Shown here: positions 40,685-48,499 of the stretch, piece after piece
Position numbering within the stretch: position 1 is the stretch's first letter
How the letters are laid out: each line of letters starts with the position of its first letter
Assembly (NCBI GenBank): GCA_043785105.1
Contig: JAYVXO010000239.1
Span: 1 to 64,000 of the forward strand
Source of the DNA: Fimbriiglobus sp043785105
Lineage (GTDB): Bacteria > Planctomycetota > Planctomycetia > Gemmatales > Gemmataceae
Direction of reading: 5' to 3'
DNA length: 64,000 nucleotides
Notes under the pieces: model-generated
What the model saw: the letters and a program-made list of their open reading frames with translations, nothing else
What the model was told of the DNA's origin: nothing
The model's database searches: none
Program-made: the position numbers and the translations under genes

Positions 40685-41898
40685 CGTTTTTGAACCCGGT
40701 CGGCGTGATCGGGGGTGCCGAACGGGTGCTGCTGGCCGTGTTACGAAGCGTGCGCGAGCAGCACCCCGACTTCACACCGACGGTGATCTTGCTCAGTGAC
40801 GGCCCGTTGACACTCGCAGTGGAGGAGCTTGGGGCGGTCGTGCGAGTCGTGCCATTGCCCAGCGTGTTAGCAGGCGTCGGCGATACGCAATTCCGTGAAG
40901 CCGGGCGACTTCGACAACTGGTCCGGACCGCGTTCGCACTTCTACGGAGTACCCCTGCCCTGGCCCGGTTCGTCATGCAACTCCGGCGAGAGTTGCGCGC
41001 GTCCCGACCGCAGATTGTCCACTCGAACGGCCTGAAAACGCACCTTTTCAGCGTGTTCACCCGACCCGCCGGGGCGCACCTGGTCTGGCACGTTCATGAC
41101 TTTTATTCCCACCGCCCGCTCATCGCAAACGTGCTGAAGCGGTTTCAAAGCAAGGTGTCGCGGGGCGTGGCCATCTCCGATGCGGTGAAGTGGGACACGC
41201 AGCACGTGTTGCCGAAGTTGCCGATCACAGTCGTCCCCAACGCGGTTGATACGGACCACTTTCACCCGGTCACCTGTGATGGCCGTGAACTCGATCGCCT
41301 AGCCGGGCTGCCGGTTGCCACAAGCGACACGGTGCGGGTCGGGTTGATTGCGACCTACGCCAATTGGAAAGGGCACACGGTTTTTTTGGAAGCGTTGGCG
41401 AAGTTAGGGCCGGAAGCGGGGACCGTGTGCGGGTACATCATCGGCGGGCCGATTTATTCGACCGCCGGTTCCCAAGTGACGCGGTTGGAGTTGGAACAAC
41501 GGGTCGGCGAACTCGGCCTTTCTGGGCGTGTTGGCTTTGTCCCGTTTCAAACCGACCCGGTCCCGGTGTATCAGATGCTTGATGTTGTGGTTCATGCCAG
41601 CACCCGCCCGGAACCCTTTGGGCTGACGATCGCCGAAGCCATGAGTTGCGGCAAACCCGTCATCGTGGCTGCCGCCGGCGGCGCCGTCGAACTGTTCACG
41701 TCGGGCCACGACGCCATCGGGCATGAACCCGGCAACGTGGCTCAACTGACCGACGCCATTTCGGTACTCACGTCCAACTCGCAACTCCGTCGCCAACTCG
41801 GCACCAACGCCCGACAAACTGCGACCTCACGATTCCGCCTCAGCCGCTTCGGTCAACAAATGGTCGAGTTGTATCACGACGTATTGGCGGCGAAGTGA
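40675..41898 (+). CDS. GT4-type glycosyltransferase
   Basis: A 407-residue GT-B enzyme. MRVTFLNPVGVIGGAERVLL is the canonical start with the GGAE loop. SRPQIVHSNGLKTHLF and LVWHVHDFYSHRPLIANVLK are acceptor-side motifs. The donor side has VRVGLIATYANWKGHTVFLE and ASTRPEPFGLTIAEAMSCGK (EPFG...E). The ATG at 40675 lies 10 bases before the previous stop. This is the last gene of the co-directional glycan cluster; after it, the gene order changes to unrelated proteins. The start at 40675 fits the family much better than the long upstream frame. Confidence 0.9.
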   Translation: MRVTFLNPVGVIGGAERVLLAVLRSVREQHPDFTPTVILLSDGPLTLAVEELGAVVRVVPLPSVLAGVGDTQFREAGRLRQLVRTAFALLRSTPALARFVMQLRRELRASRPQIVHSNGLKTHLFSVFTRPAGAHLVWHVHDFYSHRPLIANVLKRFQSKVSRGVAISDAVKWDTQHVLPKLPITVVPNAVDTDHFHPVTCDGRELDRLAGLPVATSDTVRVGLIATYANWKGHTVFLEALAKLGPEAGTVCGYIIGGPIYSTAGSQVTRLELEQRVGELGLSGRVGFVPFQTDPVPVYQMLDVVVHASTRPEPFGLTIAEAMSCGKPVIVAAAGGAVELFTSGHDAIGHEPGNVAQLTDAISVLTSNSQLRRQLGTNARQTATSRFRLSRFGQQMVELYHDVLAAK

Positions 41899-42049
41899 AT
41901 TGGACCCGAGCGCAAAACAAGGGTTGTGCCGATAAGTTAGATTCGCAGTCCGGAAATCCGGTTGCCGATCCCGCGATGCTGTTGCTGGCAAACCGTAAGA
42001 CTCGTGATGATTGAGGAAATGCAACAAACCCTTCTTTGGAGCCGAAACC

Positions 42050-42490
42050 ATGTTGCGAGTTATTGGTGGTGTGGTACTTGGGTATGTGGCAATGTTATTA
42101 GCCATGTTCGCCGGGCTAACGGTTCTGTTTCTGGTGCTCGGTGCAGACGCGACCTTTGAACCGGGCACATATCACCCGACGAATACGTGGCTCATTCCGC
42201 AATTCGTGGTCATGTTCTTGGCGGCAGCAATCGGCGGGTATGTAGCGATGGTCATTGGCCGGACCCGCAGCACGATGATTGCCTTGGTCGTTGTCATTGC
42301 GGTTTTGGGAATTGCGACCGGCTATTATGAAATGACTGCTGCAACACCCTATCCCGGAGCGCGCGGTGGGGATGTCGGCAACATCGAAGCGATGATGAAA
42401 GCGCAACAGCCCGATTGGGCACCGCTCTTGAAACCTGTGGTTGGTATCTTGGGCGTGCTGGTTGGTTGCCGCACTCGCCGAAGCGGATGA
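42050..42490 (+). CDS. Small four-helix membrane protein of unknown function
   Basis: A 146-residue protein with about four hydrophobic segments: VIGGVVLGYVAMLLAMFAGL (residues 4-23), LIPQFVVMFLAAAIGGYVAM, MIALVVVIAVLGIATGYYEM, and a C-terminal segment near LKPVVGILGVLVGC. A GTYHPTNTWL loop joins the first two. No motif of a known enzyme. The ATG at 42050 has a GGAG site upstream; earlier in-frame starts lack one. It sits alone between the glycan locus and the kinase gene, which is on the opposite strand and convergent. I do not recognise the family. Confidence 0.6.
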   Translation: MLRVIGGVVLGYVAMLLAMFAGLTVLFLVLGADATFEPGTYHPTNTWLIPQFVVMFLAAAIGGYVAMVIGRTRSTMIALVVVIAVLGIATGYYEMTAATPYPGARGGDVGNIEAMMKAQQPDWAPLLKPVVGILGVLVGCRTRRSG

Positions 42491-42499
42491 GTGTGACGG

Positions 42500-44455
42500 T
42501 TACAAATCGGTGCGGAAGCGGCCGGCCAAGACGTGGCCGGTCTGATCTTTGCTTGCGCGAATCAACCGCAAGAGAATCGCCCAGGACGCGGCGAAGGAGA
42601 TTTCCGGGAACACCGCGTACACGTAGGCGGTCTCCGCCGAAGTCTGGGACTGACAGGACAAGCCACCGAAGGAGATGTCCCGCGTTCGGGCTGGGAATGA
42701 TTGGCCGACGACGCCGTCGTTCGTGAGGGGGTACAGCTTCATCGCGTAATTCGTTGGTACCCGAATCGCTTTCCGGCGGTCGTCGGTGTTTTGAAACACC
42801 CCACGAACTTCATCGAGCATTTCCGGCAGGAGTTGCTCCGCACACCGTATCAAGGTCGCGTCCGGTTCGCCGAAGATGCGCCCGGTAAGCCGGGATTCGC
42901 CGAGCAACCCGTTGCCCAGTGCCGGCAGTTTGACAAACACTTCAAGGCCACTTTTCTTTGCGGAGAAGCGGTCCCAAAACCCTGCCGCGTTGTACCGGCG
43001 CACCAGAAACTCCGTCGGCGAGAGTTCGTGAATCTCCGCCTTCCAGCTTTCTCGTAAGAGTTCGAGCTTGATTTTAGCGACCCCGGTCATCGGTCGAATC
43101 GGGAACGACGAGAGCCAGGTTCCGTCCAGTTGCCGCGCGGCCTGCCCGACGCTCTTGGGCAATTCGCCGTCCGGGCAGGCGTTCAACACAATGGTTTCGA
43201 TCAAGGTGGTCACATCGGGCGCGACGAATTTAGCCGACCGTTGGGCCGTTAAATGCGAGGCCGGGAGGACGGACCAAATCCGCGGCAAGTGAATGCCCCG
43301 TGGCACCGGCACCGGCGTCATGTCCACGAGATCCAGAACCGTTTCTTTGACGGGCGGATTCGGTTTCCGAGGCTGGATCTGTTGCGAGCGGTTCACCTGG
43401 GTGGTCAGTTGGGGGTACATCGAGGCTGGCGGGGGGGTCATCTGCCCCGTCAAGGAACTCGGATCCAACCCCGCCCGATTCACCGGCGTTGCCGGGATGT
43501 CAAAATCGACCTGCGAGCGGTTCATTCGACTGTGGCGAATTTCGAGGCTGGTTTTGCGTTCCGGGATGGCCGGCGACCACGTTTCGTGGGCCGCTTGGAT
43601 GGCCGGCCCGAGCATCAGGTTCCGAATGAATTCCGTACACGAGCTAAATCGGTCCGTCGGGGCCTTTGATAACGCCCGTGCCACGCTCGCCCGGTCTTCG
43701 TTCGGTAACGGCGACAAATCGGGCGCGGCCGAGACGTGTTGCAGCATCATTTGCTGGGCGTTCTTCGCCGGGTACGGAAATTTGCCGGTGAGTAATTCTT
43801 GATACACCAGCGCCAGACAATACTGGTCCGACCGCGGATCGACCCGGCCGTGCAGAATTTCGGGGGCCACGTACCGGGGGGTTAGCCCCCGGTTTTGACC
43901 GGGATGACTCGCCGACAATTCGTGCCGCCGGACCAAGCCGAAGTCCCCGACTTTGACCCGCTCGCAGACCAGAAACAGGTTGGCGGGTTTAATGTCCAAG
44001 TGTTGCAAGCCGTGCTTGCTCGAGATGTGGTCGAGCATCTCGGCGGCGTCCGCGAGGTAGCCGAGCAACTCTTCCCGTGGAATGCCGGTGTAGCCTTTCG
44101 CTTGGTACGTCAGGTACCGATCTTGGAGTTGCTCGTCGGCGAGTTCCATCACCATGACGAGTTCGTCGCGTTGCAACTCGACCCGTTCGAGGGTCAACAG
44201 AAACGGGTGCCGAATTCGTTTGATCGCCTCGAACGCTTCAAACTCTTGCAGCAGCGATGCGTTGCCGTTGTCGGCGTCGGCGGCGACAAATTTGATCGCC
44301 TTGTGCAGTCCGCCCGGTGCCTCGCACTTCCACACTTCCCCGAACCCACCCCGCCCGAGTGGTTCGAGCAAGCGGTACCCCGGTAGCGATTCTTCCCCCG
44401 CCGTTTTACGGTACGGGCGCTCCAGCGAAGGGGCAGGTATTGTGGTAGGTCGCAC
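42500..44455 (-). CDS. Serine/threonine protein kinase with C-terminal PilZ-like domain
   Basis: A 651-residue protein. The N-terminal Hanks-type kinase domain (~27-285) has glycine loop GRGGFGE (34-40), Lys in AIKFV (K55), HLDIKPANL catalytic loop (D154), DFG (171-173) and APE (197-199), so it appears active. A linker rich in Pro and Asn (~290-385) follows, then a middle region with repeated strands. The C-terminal ~560-645 has DDRRKAIRVPTNYAM followed by ARTRDISFGGLSCQSQ, the RxxxR...D-x-S-x2-G pattern of PilZ c-di-GMP-binding domains. No membrane segment or PASTA domain is seen. Kinase output might be tuned by c-di-GMP; this is inference. Confidence 0.85.
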   Translation of the reverse strand: MRPTTIPAPSLERPYRKTAGEESLPGYRLLEPLGRGGFGEVWKCEAPGGLHKAIKFVAADADNGNASLLQEFEAFEAIKRIRHPFLLTLERVELQRDELVMVMELADEQLQDRYLTYQAKGYTGIPREELLGYLADAAEMLDHISSKHGLQHLDIKPANLFLVCERVKVGDFGLVRRHELSASHPGQNRGLTPRYVAPEILHGRVDPRSDQYCLALVYQELLTGKFPYPAKNAQQMMLQHVSAAPDLSPLPNEDRASVARALSKAPTDRFSSCTEFIRNLMLGPAIQAAHETWSPAIPERKTSLEIRHSRMNRSQVDFDIPATPVNRAGLDPSSLTGQMTPPPASMYPQLTTQVNRSQQIQPRKPNPPVKETVLDLVDMTPVPVPRGIHLPRIWSVLPASHLTAQRSAKFVAPDVTTLIETIVLNACPDGELPKSVGQAARQLDGTWLSSFPIRPMTGVAKIKLELLRESWKAEIHELSPTEFLVRRYNAAGFWDRFSAKKSGLEVFVKLPALGNGLLGESRLTGRIFGEPDATLIRCAEQLLPEMLDEVRGVFQNTDDRRKAIRVPTNYAMKLYPLTNDGVVGQSFPARTRDISFGGLSCQSQTSAETAYVYAVFPEISFAASWAILLRLIRASKDQTGHVLAGRFRTDL

Positions 44456-44680
44456 TGCACTACGTCTTTCAATGAGTGGGACACGACGACGACTCGTGTT
44501 CTGATGTCACGAGTGTAGACCACAATTCCGGAATAAGCCGGAGAAATGGTTCCGCAATACGAGGAGAATTCGTCCAATTCGGCCAGGCGTGGAGGTTTGC
44601 GTGCGGGTCGAAAATGTGCGCCACGGGGCAAGTAATATTCGATGTGGGTTTTTGTGCTGCCTGATTGGAATTCTTGGCTT

Positions 44681-44887
44681 TGTGCCCTGAAGGGGCACTG
44701 GGTTGTAGCCACGGGTGGAGCGCAGCGTAACCCGTGGTCCGCGACCTATTGTCACTCGCCCTGAAGGGGCGAAGGAGTTTGCTCTGCCCCTTCAGGGCAG
44801 TCGAGTTGATTGCACTCTCTACCACGGGTTGCGCGAAGCGCTCCACCCGTGGCTACATGCCTTGGCCCCTACCGGGGCCATCAAATC
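44681..44887. repeat. ~205-bp whole-element palindrome, copy 2 of 3
   Basis: Same architecture as 8090-8295. GCCCTGAAGGGGCA hairpin; TAGCCACGGGTGGAGCGCAG arm at 44706 facing CGCTCCACCCGTGGCTAC at 44839-44856; central GCCCTGAAGGGGC / GCCCCTTCAGGGC pair; closing CCCCTACCGGGG. It occupies the middle of the 468-base gap between the kinase and TPR genes. The rest of that gap shows no gene. Confidence 0.93.
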
Positions 44888-44923
44888 GTAAACGTGTTGC
44901 TGCCATCTTCTGTGACGCTCACC

Positions 44924-45760
44924 TTACTTTTTCGCCTTCAGCAGTTCGAGATGCACGTTGGCGATGTCCCACATGTAATGGCTGATGACGTACTTCTGCA
45001 CGGCGGGCGTCAGGTGTTCGACGACTTTTTTCGCGTCGCCTTCGGCTTCGTAATACAGGGCGACGTACAGGTTCGCATAGAACCGGGCTTCTTTGCCGGC
45101 GTCCGTGTCGGCGGCAATCTTCTCGGCAGCGGCTATCACGTCCGCCGGTTGTAGCTTGCCCGCGTACAGCTTTTGAATCTCCGCCATCGGGACCCGCGAA
45201 TCGCGTGTCACTACGATCAGGTCCGCGCGGGCCTTCTCTTTCCCGACGACTTTCACGTTACACAGGTAATGCCACGCGGCGTTCTCCACGTCTTCCGGGT
45301 TGGCACGCTTGTGGGTCTCGAATTGCTTGACCCCCTCGGCGTGTTGGCCGGTGTAGTACAGGGCAATCCCCCGTCGCCAGTGCTCCGGCGCGATCTCGGG
45401 TTTCATCGCCAGAACTTTGTCAAAGTCGGCGACGGCGTCTTTGAACTTCCCCAACTTGAAATTGGCATCGCCCCGGCTGTCATAGGCCCGGAGTGAGTTC
45501 GGGTTGATCTCGATCACCCCGGTGAACGCCTTCACCGCGCCTGCCTGATCGCGCAATTGCCCACACGCCATCCCGAGAAGCATCCGTGGCTCTTCCCGCT
45601 TCGGTTCCGCTTCGACGGCGGCGGTCGCATGGTCACGGGCCGCCTTGTAATCGCGCTTGAGGTACGCCGCTTCAGCTTTCTTGAATGCGGAATCGTCCGC
45701 CAAGGTGAACGGCGTGATGGCGATGGCCAGCACGATGATGATGATCCACTTCTTCCGCAT
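44924..45760 (-). CDS. Exported TPR-repeat protein
   Basis: A 278-residue protein with a signal peptide (MRKKWIIIIVLAIAITPFTL, cleavage near ADDS). TPR-like helix pairs then run to about residue 205: EAAYLKRDYKAARDHATAAV, LRAYDSRGDANFKLGKFKDA and HWRRGIALYYTGQHAEGVKQ. A C-terminal helical tail (~205-278) follows. The start at 45760 has a GAGG ribosome site; a longer frame adds eight unlikely residues. Periplasmic scaffold is the probable role; partners unknown. A palindrome lies between it and the divergent FKBP operon. Confidence 0.82.
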   Translation of the reverse strand: MRKKWIIIIVLAIAITPFTLADDSAFKKAEAAYLKRDYKAARDHATAAVEAEPKREEPRMLLGMACGQLRDQAGAVKAFTGVIEINPNSLRAYDSRGDANFKLGKFKDAVADFDKVLAMKPEIAPEHWRRGIALYYTGQHAEGVKQFETHKRANPEDVENAAWHYLCNVKVVGKEKARADLIVVTRDSRVPMAEIQKLYAGKLQPADVIAAAEKIAADTDAGKEARFYANLYVALYYEAEGDAKKVVEHLTPAVQKYVISHYMWDIANVHLELLKAKK

Positions 45761-45779
45761 TCGTGTAACCTCGGGAACG

Positions 45780-45854
45780 CCCACCCATTATCATGGGTGG
45801 GCTTTGGGTTGAAAACCGGAACTCTGCAAAGCCCTCCCATGATAACGGGTGGGC
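45780..45854. repeat. Imperfect inverted repeat between divergent TPR and FKBP genes
   Basis: Arms 45780-45805 and about 45828-45854 pair with a few mismatches around CACCCATTATCATGGGTGGG and its counterpart. The left arm is itself palindromic. The AAAGCCC edge resembles the terminator palindromes at 14215 and 47419, though here the repeat lies upstream of both genes. Confidence 0.7.
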
Positions 45855-45908
45855 GACACCGGCACCCCACAAAACAGTTCACAACGCGGACGGTTCGCAA
45901 TCCCTGCC

Positions 45909-45914
45909 TATAAT
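45909..45914 (+). promoter_or_regulatory. -10 hexamer for the FKBP genes
   Basis: Perfect TATAAT 47 bases before the first FKBP ATG; a start site near 45921 would give a ~40-base leader carrying the GAAAGGA ribosome site. No convincing -35 at 16-18 bases upstream. Confidence 0.5.
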
Positions 45915-45960
45915 CGCTTCATCATTCCCCGACCTCTGACATTCCCGAAAGGAAACGCGG

Positions 45961-46515
45961 ATGGAAAAGAAGAACATGCTACAGGTGCTGGTCCCAGCGG
46001 CGGCGGCGGCAGCAGTCGTGCTGCTGATTGGTGCGCTGATTGCCATGAGCGACTGGAACACACCTGCCAAGGATAAACCGAAACCCGCCGCCGGTGCCGT
46101 CACCAAAGGCGCCAGCGTGGACCATGCCGACATGAACGACAGCGGCATGGCGAGCACGATACCAGACATCAACGTCGCGGACTGGAAGTCGGAATCGAAC
46201 GGCATGAAAACCTGGGATGTTGTTGAAGGGACCGGCGAGCCGTGCCCGTCCGGGGCCACCGTCACCATCCACTACACTGGCTGGACGACGAATGGTTTGC
46301 AGTTTGATAGCAGCCGAGGAAAAGCCGCCGCAAACTTTCCGCTGAGCAACCTCATCAAAGGCTGGCAAATCGGCATTCCCGGAATGAAGCCCGGTGGCAT
46401 CCGCCGCCTGTCGATCCCCGGCGATCTCGGGTATGGTCCTGGTGGTGGTGCGGGTGGCAAGATTCCGCCGAACGCAACCTTGATTTTTGAAGTGAAATTG
46501 CTGGGCTATAACTAA
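45961..46515 (+). CDS. Membrane-anchored FKBP-type peptidyl-prolyl isomerase
   Basis: A 184-residue protein with an N-terminal anchor (QVLVPAAAAAAVVLLIGALI, about 8-27), a linker, and a C-terminal FKBP domain (~80-184). The domain shows GATVTIHYTGWTTNGLQFDS, NLIKGWQIGIPGMKPGGIRR, SIPGDLGYGPGGG and PPNATLIFEVKLLGY. These provide the aromatic pocket (Tyr, Phe, Trp, Ile, Phe) of active FKBPs. Catalyses proline isomerisation to assist folding, presumably in the periplasm. The next gene (double FKBP) follows 46 bases later on the same strand and is related, suggesting local duplication. Confidence 0.92.
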   Translation: MEKKNMLQVLVPAAAAAAVVLLIGALIAMSDWNTPAKDKPKPAAGAVTKGASVDHADMNDSGMASTIPDINVADWKSESNGMKTWDVVEGTGEPCPSGATVTIHYTGWTTNGLQFDSSRGKAAANFPLSNLIKGWQIGIPGMKPGGIRRLSIPGDLGYGPGGGAGGKIPPNATLIFEVKLLGYN

Positions 46516-46561
46516 AACACTAGGTCGGAACTGCCTCGAACCCCTGTGAAAGGACTACCTC

Positions 46562-47404
46562 ATGTTGACCCTGTGGACCCTCCGCGTCGTGCTCATGCTC
46601 GCCGTGGTGATGGTGACCGCGATGATGTCGTCACCGGCAGCCGCCGACGACAAGGACAAGAAAGACGACCCCTACAAGCTGCCGCCACTCGATGCCAAAG
46701 ACTGGAAGAAGCAAGCCAGCGGTCTCGAAATTTGGGACGTGAAGGAAGGTAAAGGCGACGAAGTGAAGACGGGCGAGACCGTCACCATCCACTACACCGG
46801 GTGGACGCTTGACGGCTACATCTTCGACAGCAGCCGCCAACGGAATGTGAAGGCAACGTTCCCGTTGCCGAACCTCATTAAAGGCTGGCAAGAAGGCATC
46901 CCTGGCATGAAGGCCGGTGGCGTGCGGCGGTTGAAAATCCCCGGCAATCTGGCGTATGGCGAGCGGGGCGGTGCGGGCGGGAAGATTCCACCGAATGCCA
47001 CGCTAGTGTTCGAGATCGAACTGTTTGAAGACCCGTTCAAACTGCCCGACTTGAAGGCGAAAGAATGGGAGAAGCAGGCCAACGGCATTCGCACGTGGGA
47101 CGTGGTCAAGGGCACGGGCGACGAAGTCAAGCCCGGCGACACGGTGACGATCCACTACACCGGATGGACGCTCGACGGCAAGGTGTTCGACAGCAGTAAA
47201 AAAGGCCGGGGACAACCCGCCACCTTTCCACTCGGCGACCTTATCAAAGGCTGGCAGATGATGGTGCCGGGTATGAAAGTCGGTGGAACCCGTCGCATGG
47301 AACTGCCGCCCGAGTTCGCCTACGGCGAACGCGGCAGCCCGCCGGACATCCCCGCCAAAGCCACGTTGGTATTCGAGATTGAAGTGAAAGCCACCAAGAA
47401 GTAA
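46562..47404 (+). CDS. Exported protein with two FKBP domains
   Basis: A 280-residue protein. Signal peptide MLTLWTLRVVLMLAVVMVTA, cleavage near AAADD. Domain 1 (~45-155) has GETVTIHYTGWTLDGYIFDS, NLIKGWQEGIPGMKAGGVRR and NLAYGERGGAGGKIPPNATL. Domain 2 (~165-278) repeats the pattern with GDTVTIHYTGWTLDGKVFDS, LIKGWQMMVPGMKVGGTRRM and EFAYGERGSPPDIPAKATLV. Both retain pocket residues, so two active sites are likely. A tandem-domain PPIase downstream of a single-domain one implies duplication within the locus. Probably a periplasmic folding helper. A palindromic terminator follows 14 bases after the stop. Confidence 0.93.
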   Translation: MLTLWTLRVVLMLAVVMVTAMMSSPAAADDKDKKDDPYKLPPLDAKDWKKQASGLEIWDVKEGKGDEVKTGETVTIHYTGWTLDGYIFDSSRQRNVKATFPLPNLIKGWQEGIPGMKAGGVRRLKIPGNLAYGERGGAGGKIPPNATLVFEIELFEDPFKLPDLKAKEWEKQANGIRTWDVVKGTGDEVKPGDTVTIHYTGWTLDGKVFDSSKKGRGQPATFPLGDLIKGWQMMVPGMKVGGTRRMELPPEFAYGERGSPPDIPAKATLVFEIEVKATKK

Positions 47405-47418
47405 TCAACAGTTCCCCG

Positions 47419-47448
47419 AAAGCCCACGAATGATCATTCGTGGGCTTT
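47419..47448. terminator. Bidirectional terminator between convergent FKBP and phosphatase genes
   Basis: 30-base perfect palindrome: AAAGCCCACGAATGA then its reverse complement. It lies 14 bases past the FKBP stop and its right end overlaps by two bases the 3' end of the phosphatase gene. It differs from the palindrome at 14215-14244 at only a few symmetric positions. Confidence 0.82.
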
Positions 47449-47896
47449 AAGTGTAATCTCGCCGCGCACCATACTCCACAACCGCATCTTCCTGTTCCAG
47501 TGTCTCGATCGAACCGGGGCGCATCTCGCGGACCCGTTCGATGGCCTGTTGGGGGTGCATCCCGTTGGCCACGAAATACGCTGCCAAGATCGTCCCGGTC
47601 CGCCCCTTGCCCGCCGTACAATGAACCGCGACGCCCATCCCGGTTTTCTTCGCGCGGTTCATCGTCTCCACGCACAGGTCAAATTGCCGCGTGCTGGGTG
47701 CGGTCATGTCCTGAATCGGCACGTGAACGGACAGTAAACCCGCTTCGTTAATCCACCGCCGTTGCGGGGGTTCTTCCGTGAGCGAGATCAAAACCTCGAC
47801 GCCGTTCTTGCGAAGCCACGTCAAGTCGTCCGCCGACTCCGGCATTGCCAGGGCCGCGAGGTGAGGTTTATCGACCCAACTGAACCCAGGCGGCAT
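47447..47896 (-). CDS. Dual-specificity/tyrosine phosphatase-like protein
   Basis: A 149-residue protein with the CX5R loop VHCTAGKGRTGTILAAYF (C93, R99), the general-acid Asp in VPIQDMTAPS (D63), and the family opening WVDKPHLAALAMPESADDLT. This is the compact DUSP/Cdc14-like type that in bacteria may act on phosphoproteins or phosphosugars. All catalytic residues are present. It ends at the shared terminator with the FKBP gene and is followed upstream by the release-factor-like gene on the same strand, with no overlap. A link to the Ser/Thr kinase 3 kb away is only speculative. Confidence 0.87.
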   Translation of the reverse strand: MPPGFSWVDKPHLAALAMPESADDLTWLRKNGVEVLISLTEEPPQRRWINEAGLLSVHVPIQDMTAPSTRQFDLCVETMNRAKKTGMGVAVHCTAGKGRTGTILAAYFVANGMHPQQAIERVREMRPGSIETLEQEDAVVEYGARRDYT

Positions 47897-47908
47897 GGCT
47901 CACCCCGA

Positions 47909-48499
47909 TCAACTCGTTCGTAGAAGCTTTAAGCCCCATTGTACGCGCAGCCGGTTCGCTTCTTGCCACAACTTGGGATTGGTTTGCAGAAACTCGATGA
48001 GGTTCCCGGTTGAAAGCCCCAGGAGTTCGGCAGTCGTGCTGACCTGCGCTTGGGTGGCCGCCAACACGTCCAACACGACGCCCGCCACCGGCCAGAACGC
48101 CTCGGCTTTTGCGGTCAGGTGCAAGCGACCGTCTTGGCCGCGCACGCCGACGAAATCAGGGTGGGTGGCAAGGTGTTCCGGCGTGAGCGTGTCAACGGGT
48201 AGCGGATCGCGGAGGTGGAGAAAAAGTGCTTGGCGAAGTCGTTTCAACGCTTTCGCTTTGTTCTCGTGTTGCGAGCGGCTTTCCTCCGCAATCACAAGCA
48301 ACCCGGACGGCAAGTGCCGCAAGCGCACCGCCGAACTGGTCTTGTTCCGCTTCTGCCCACCCGGACCACTCGCCCGGTAGGTGTCCACTTCACACTGCGC
48401 AAGCAGTTGGTCTTCGGTCAGGTTCGACCACACCGCACGGGAACTGCGGATCGGGAGTTCCGTAACGCCAATCCGCAGTTCGCCATCCGGCTTAGTCAT
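47909..48499 (-). CDS. GGQ-domain peptide-chain release-factor-like protein
   Basis: A 196-residue protein with RASGPGGQKRNKTSSAVRLR, the class I release-factor GGQ motif, followed by a basic helix RSQHENKAKALKRLRQALFL. This is the catalytic (domain 3) part only; the anticodon-reading domains 2/4 are absent. Residues ~110-196 form an unknown extension. It resembles ribosome-rescue proteins of the ArfB/PrfH type in having GGQ alone, but lacks the basic ArfB tail as I read it, so the exact role is uncertain. The ATG at 48499 overlaps the upstream oxidoreductase stop (TAATG), so translation is coupled. Confidence 0.8.
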   Translation of the reverse strand: MTKPDGELRIGVTELPIRSSRAVWSNLTEDQLLAQCEVDTYRASGPGGQKRNKTSSAVRLRHLPSGLLVIAEESRSQHENKAKALKRLRQALFLHLRDPLPVDTLTPEHLATHPDFVGVRGQDGRLHLTAKAEAFWPVAGVVLDVLAATQAQVSTTAELLGLSTGNLIEFLQTNPKLWQEANRLRVQWGLKLLRTS

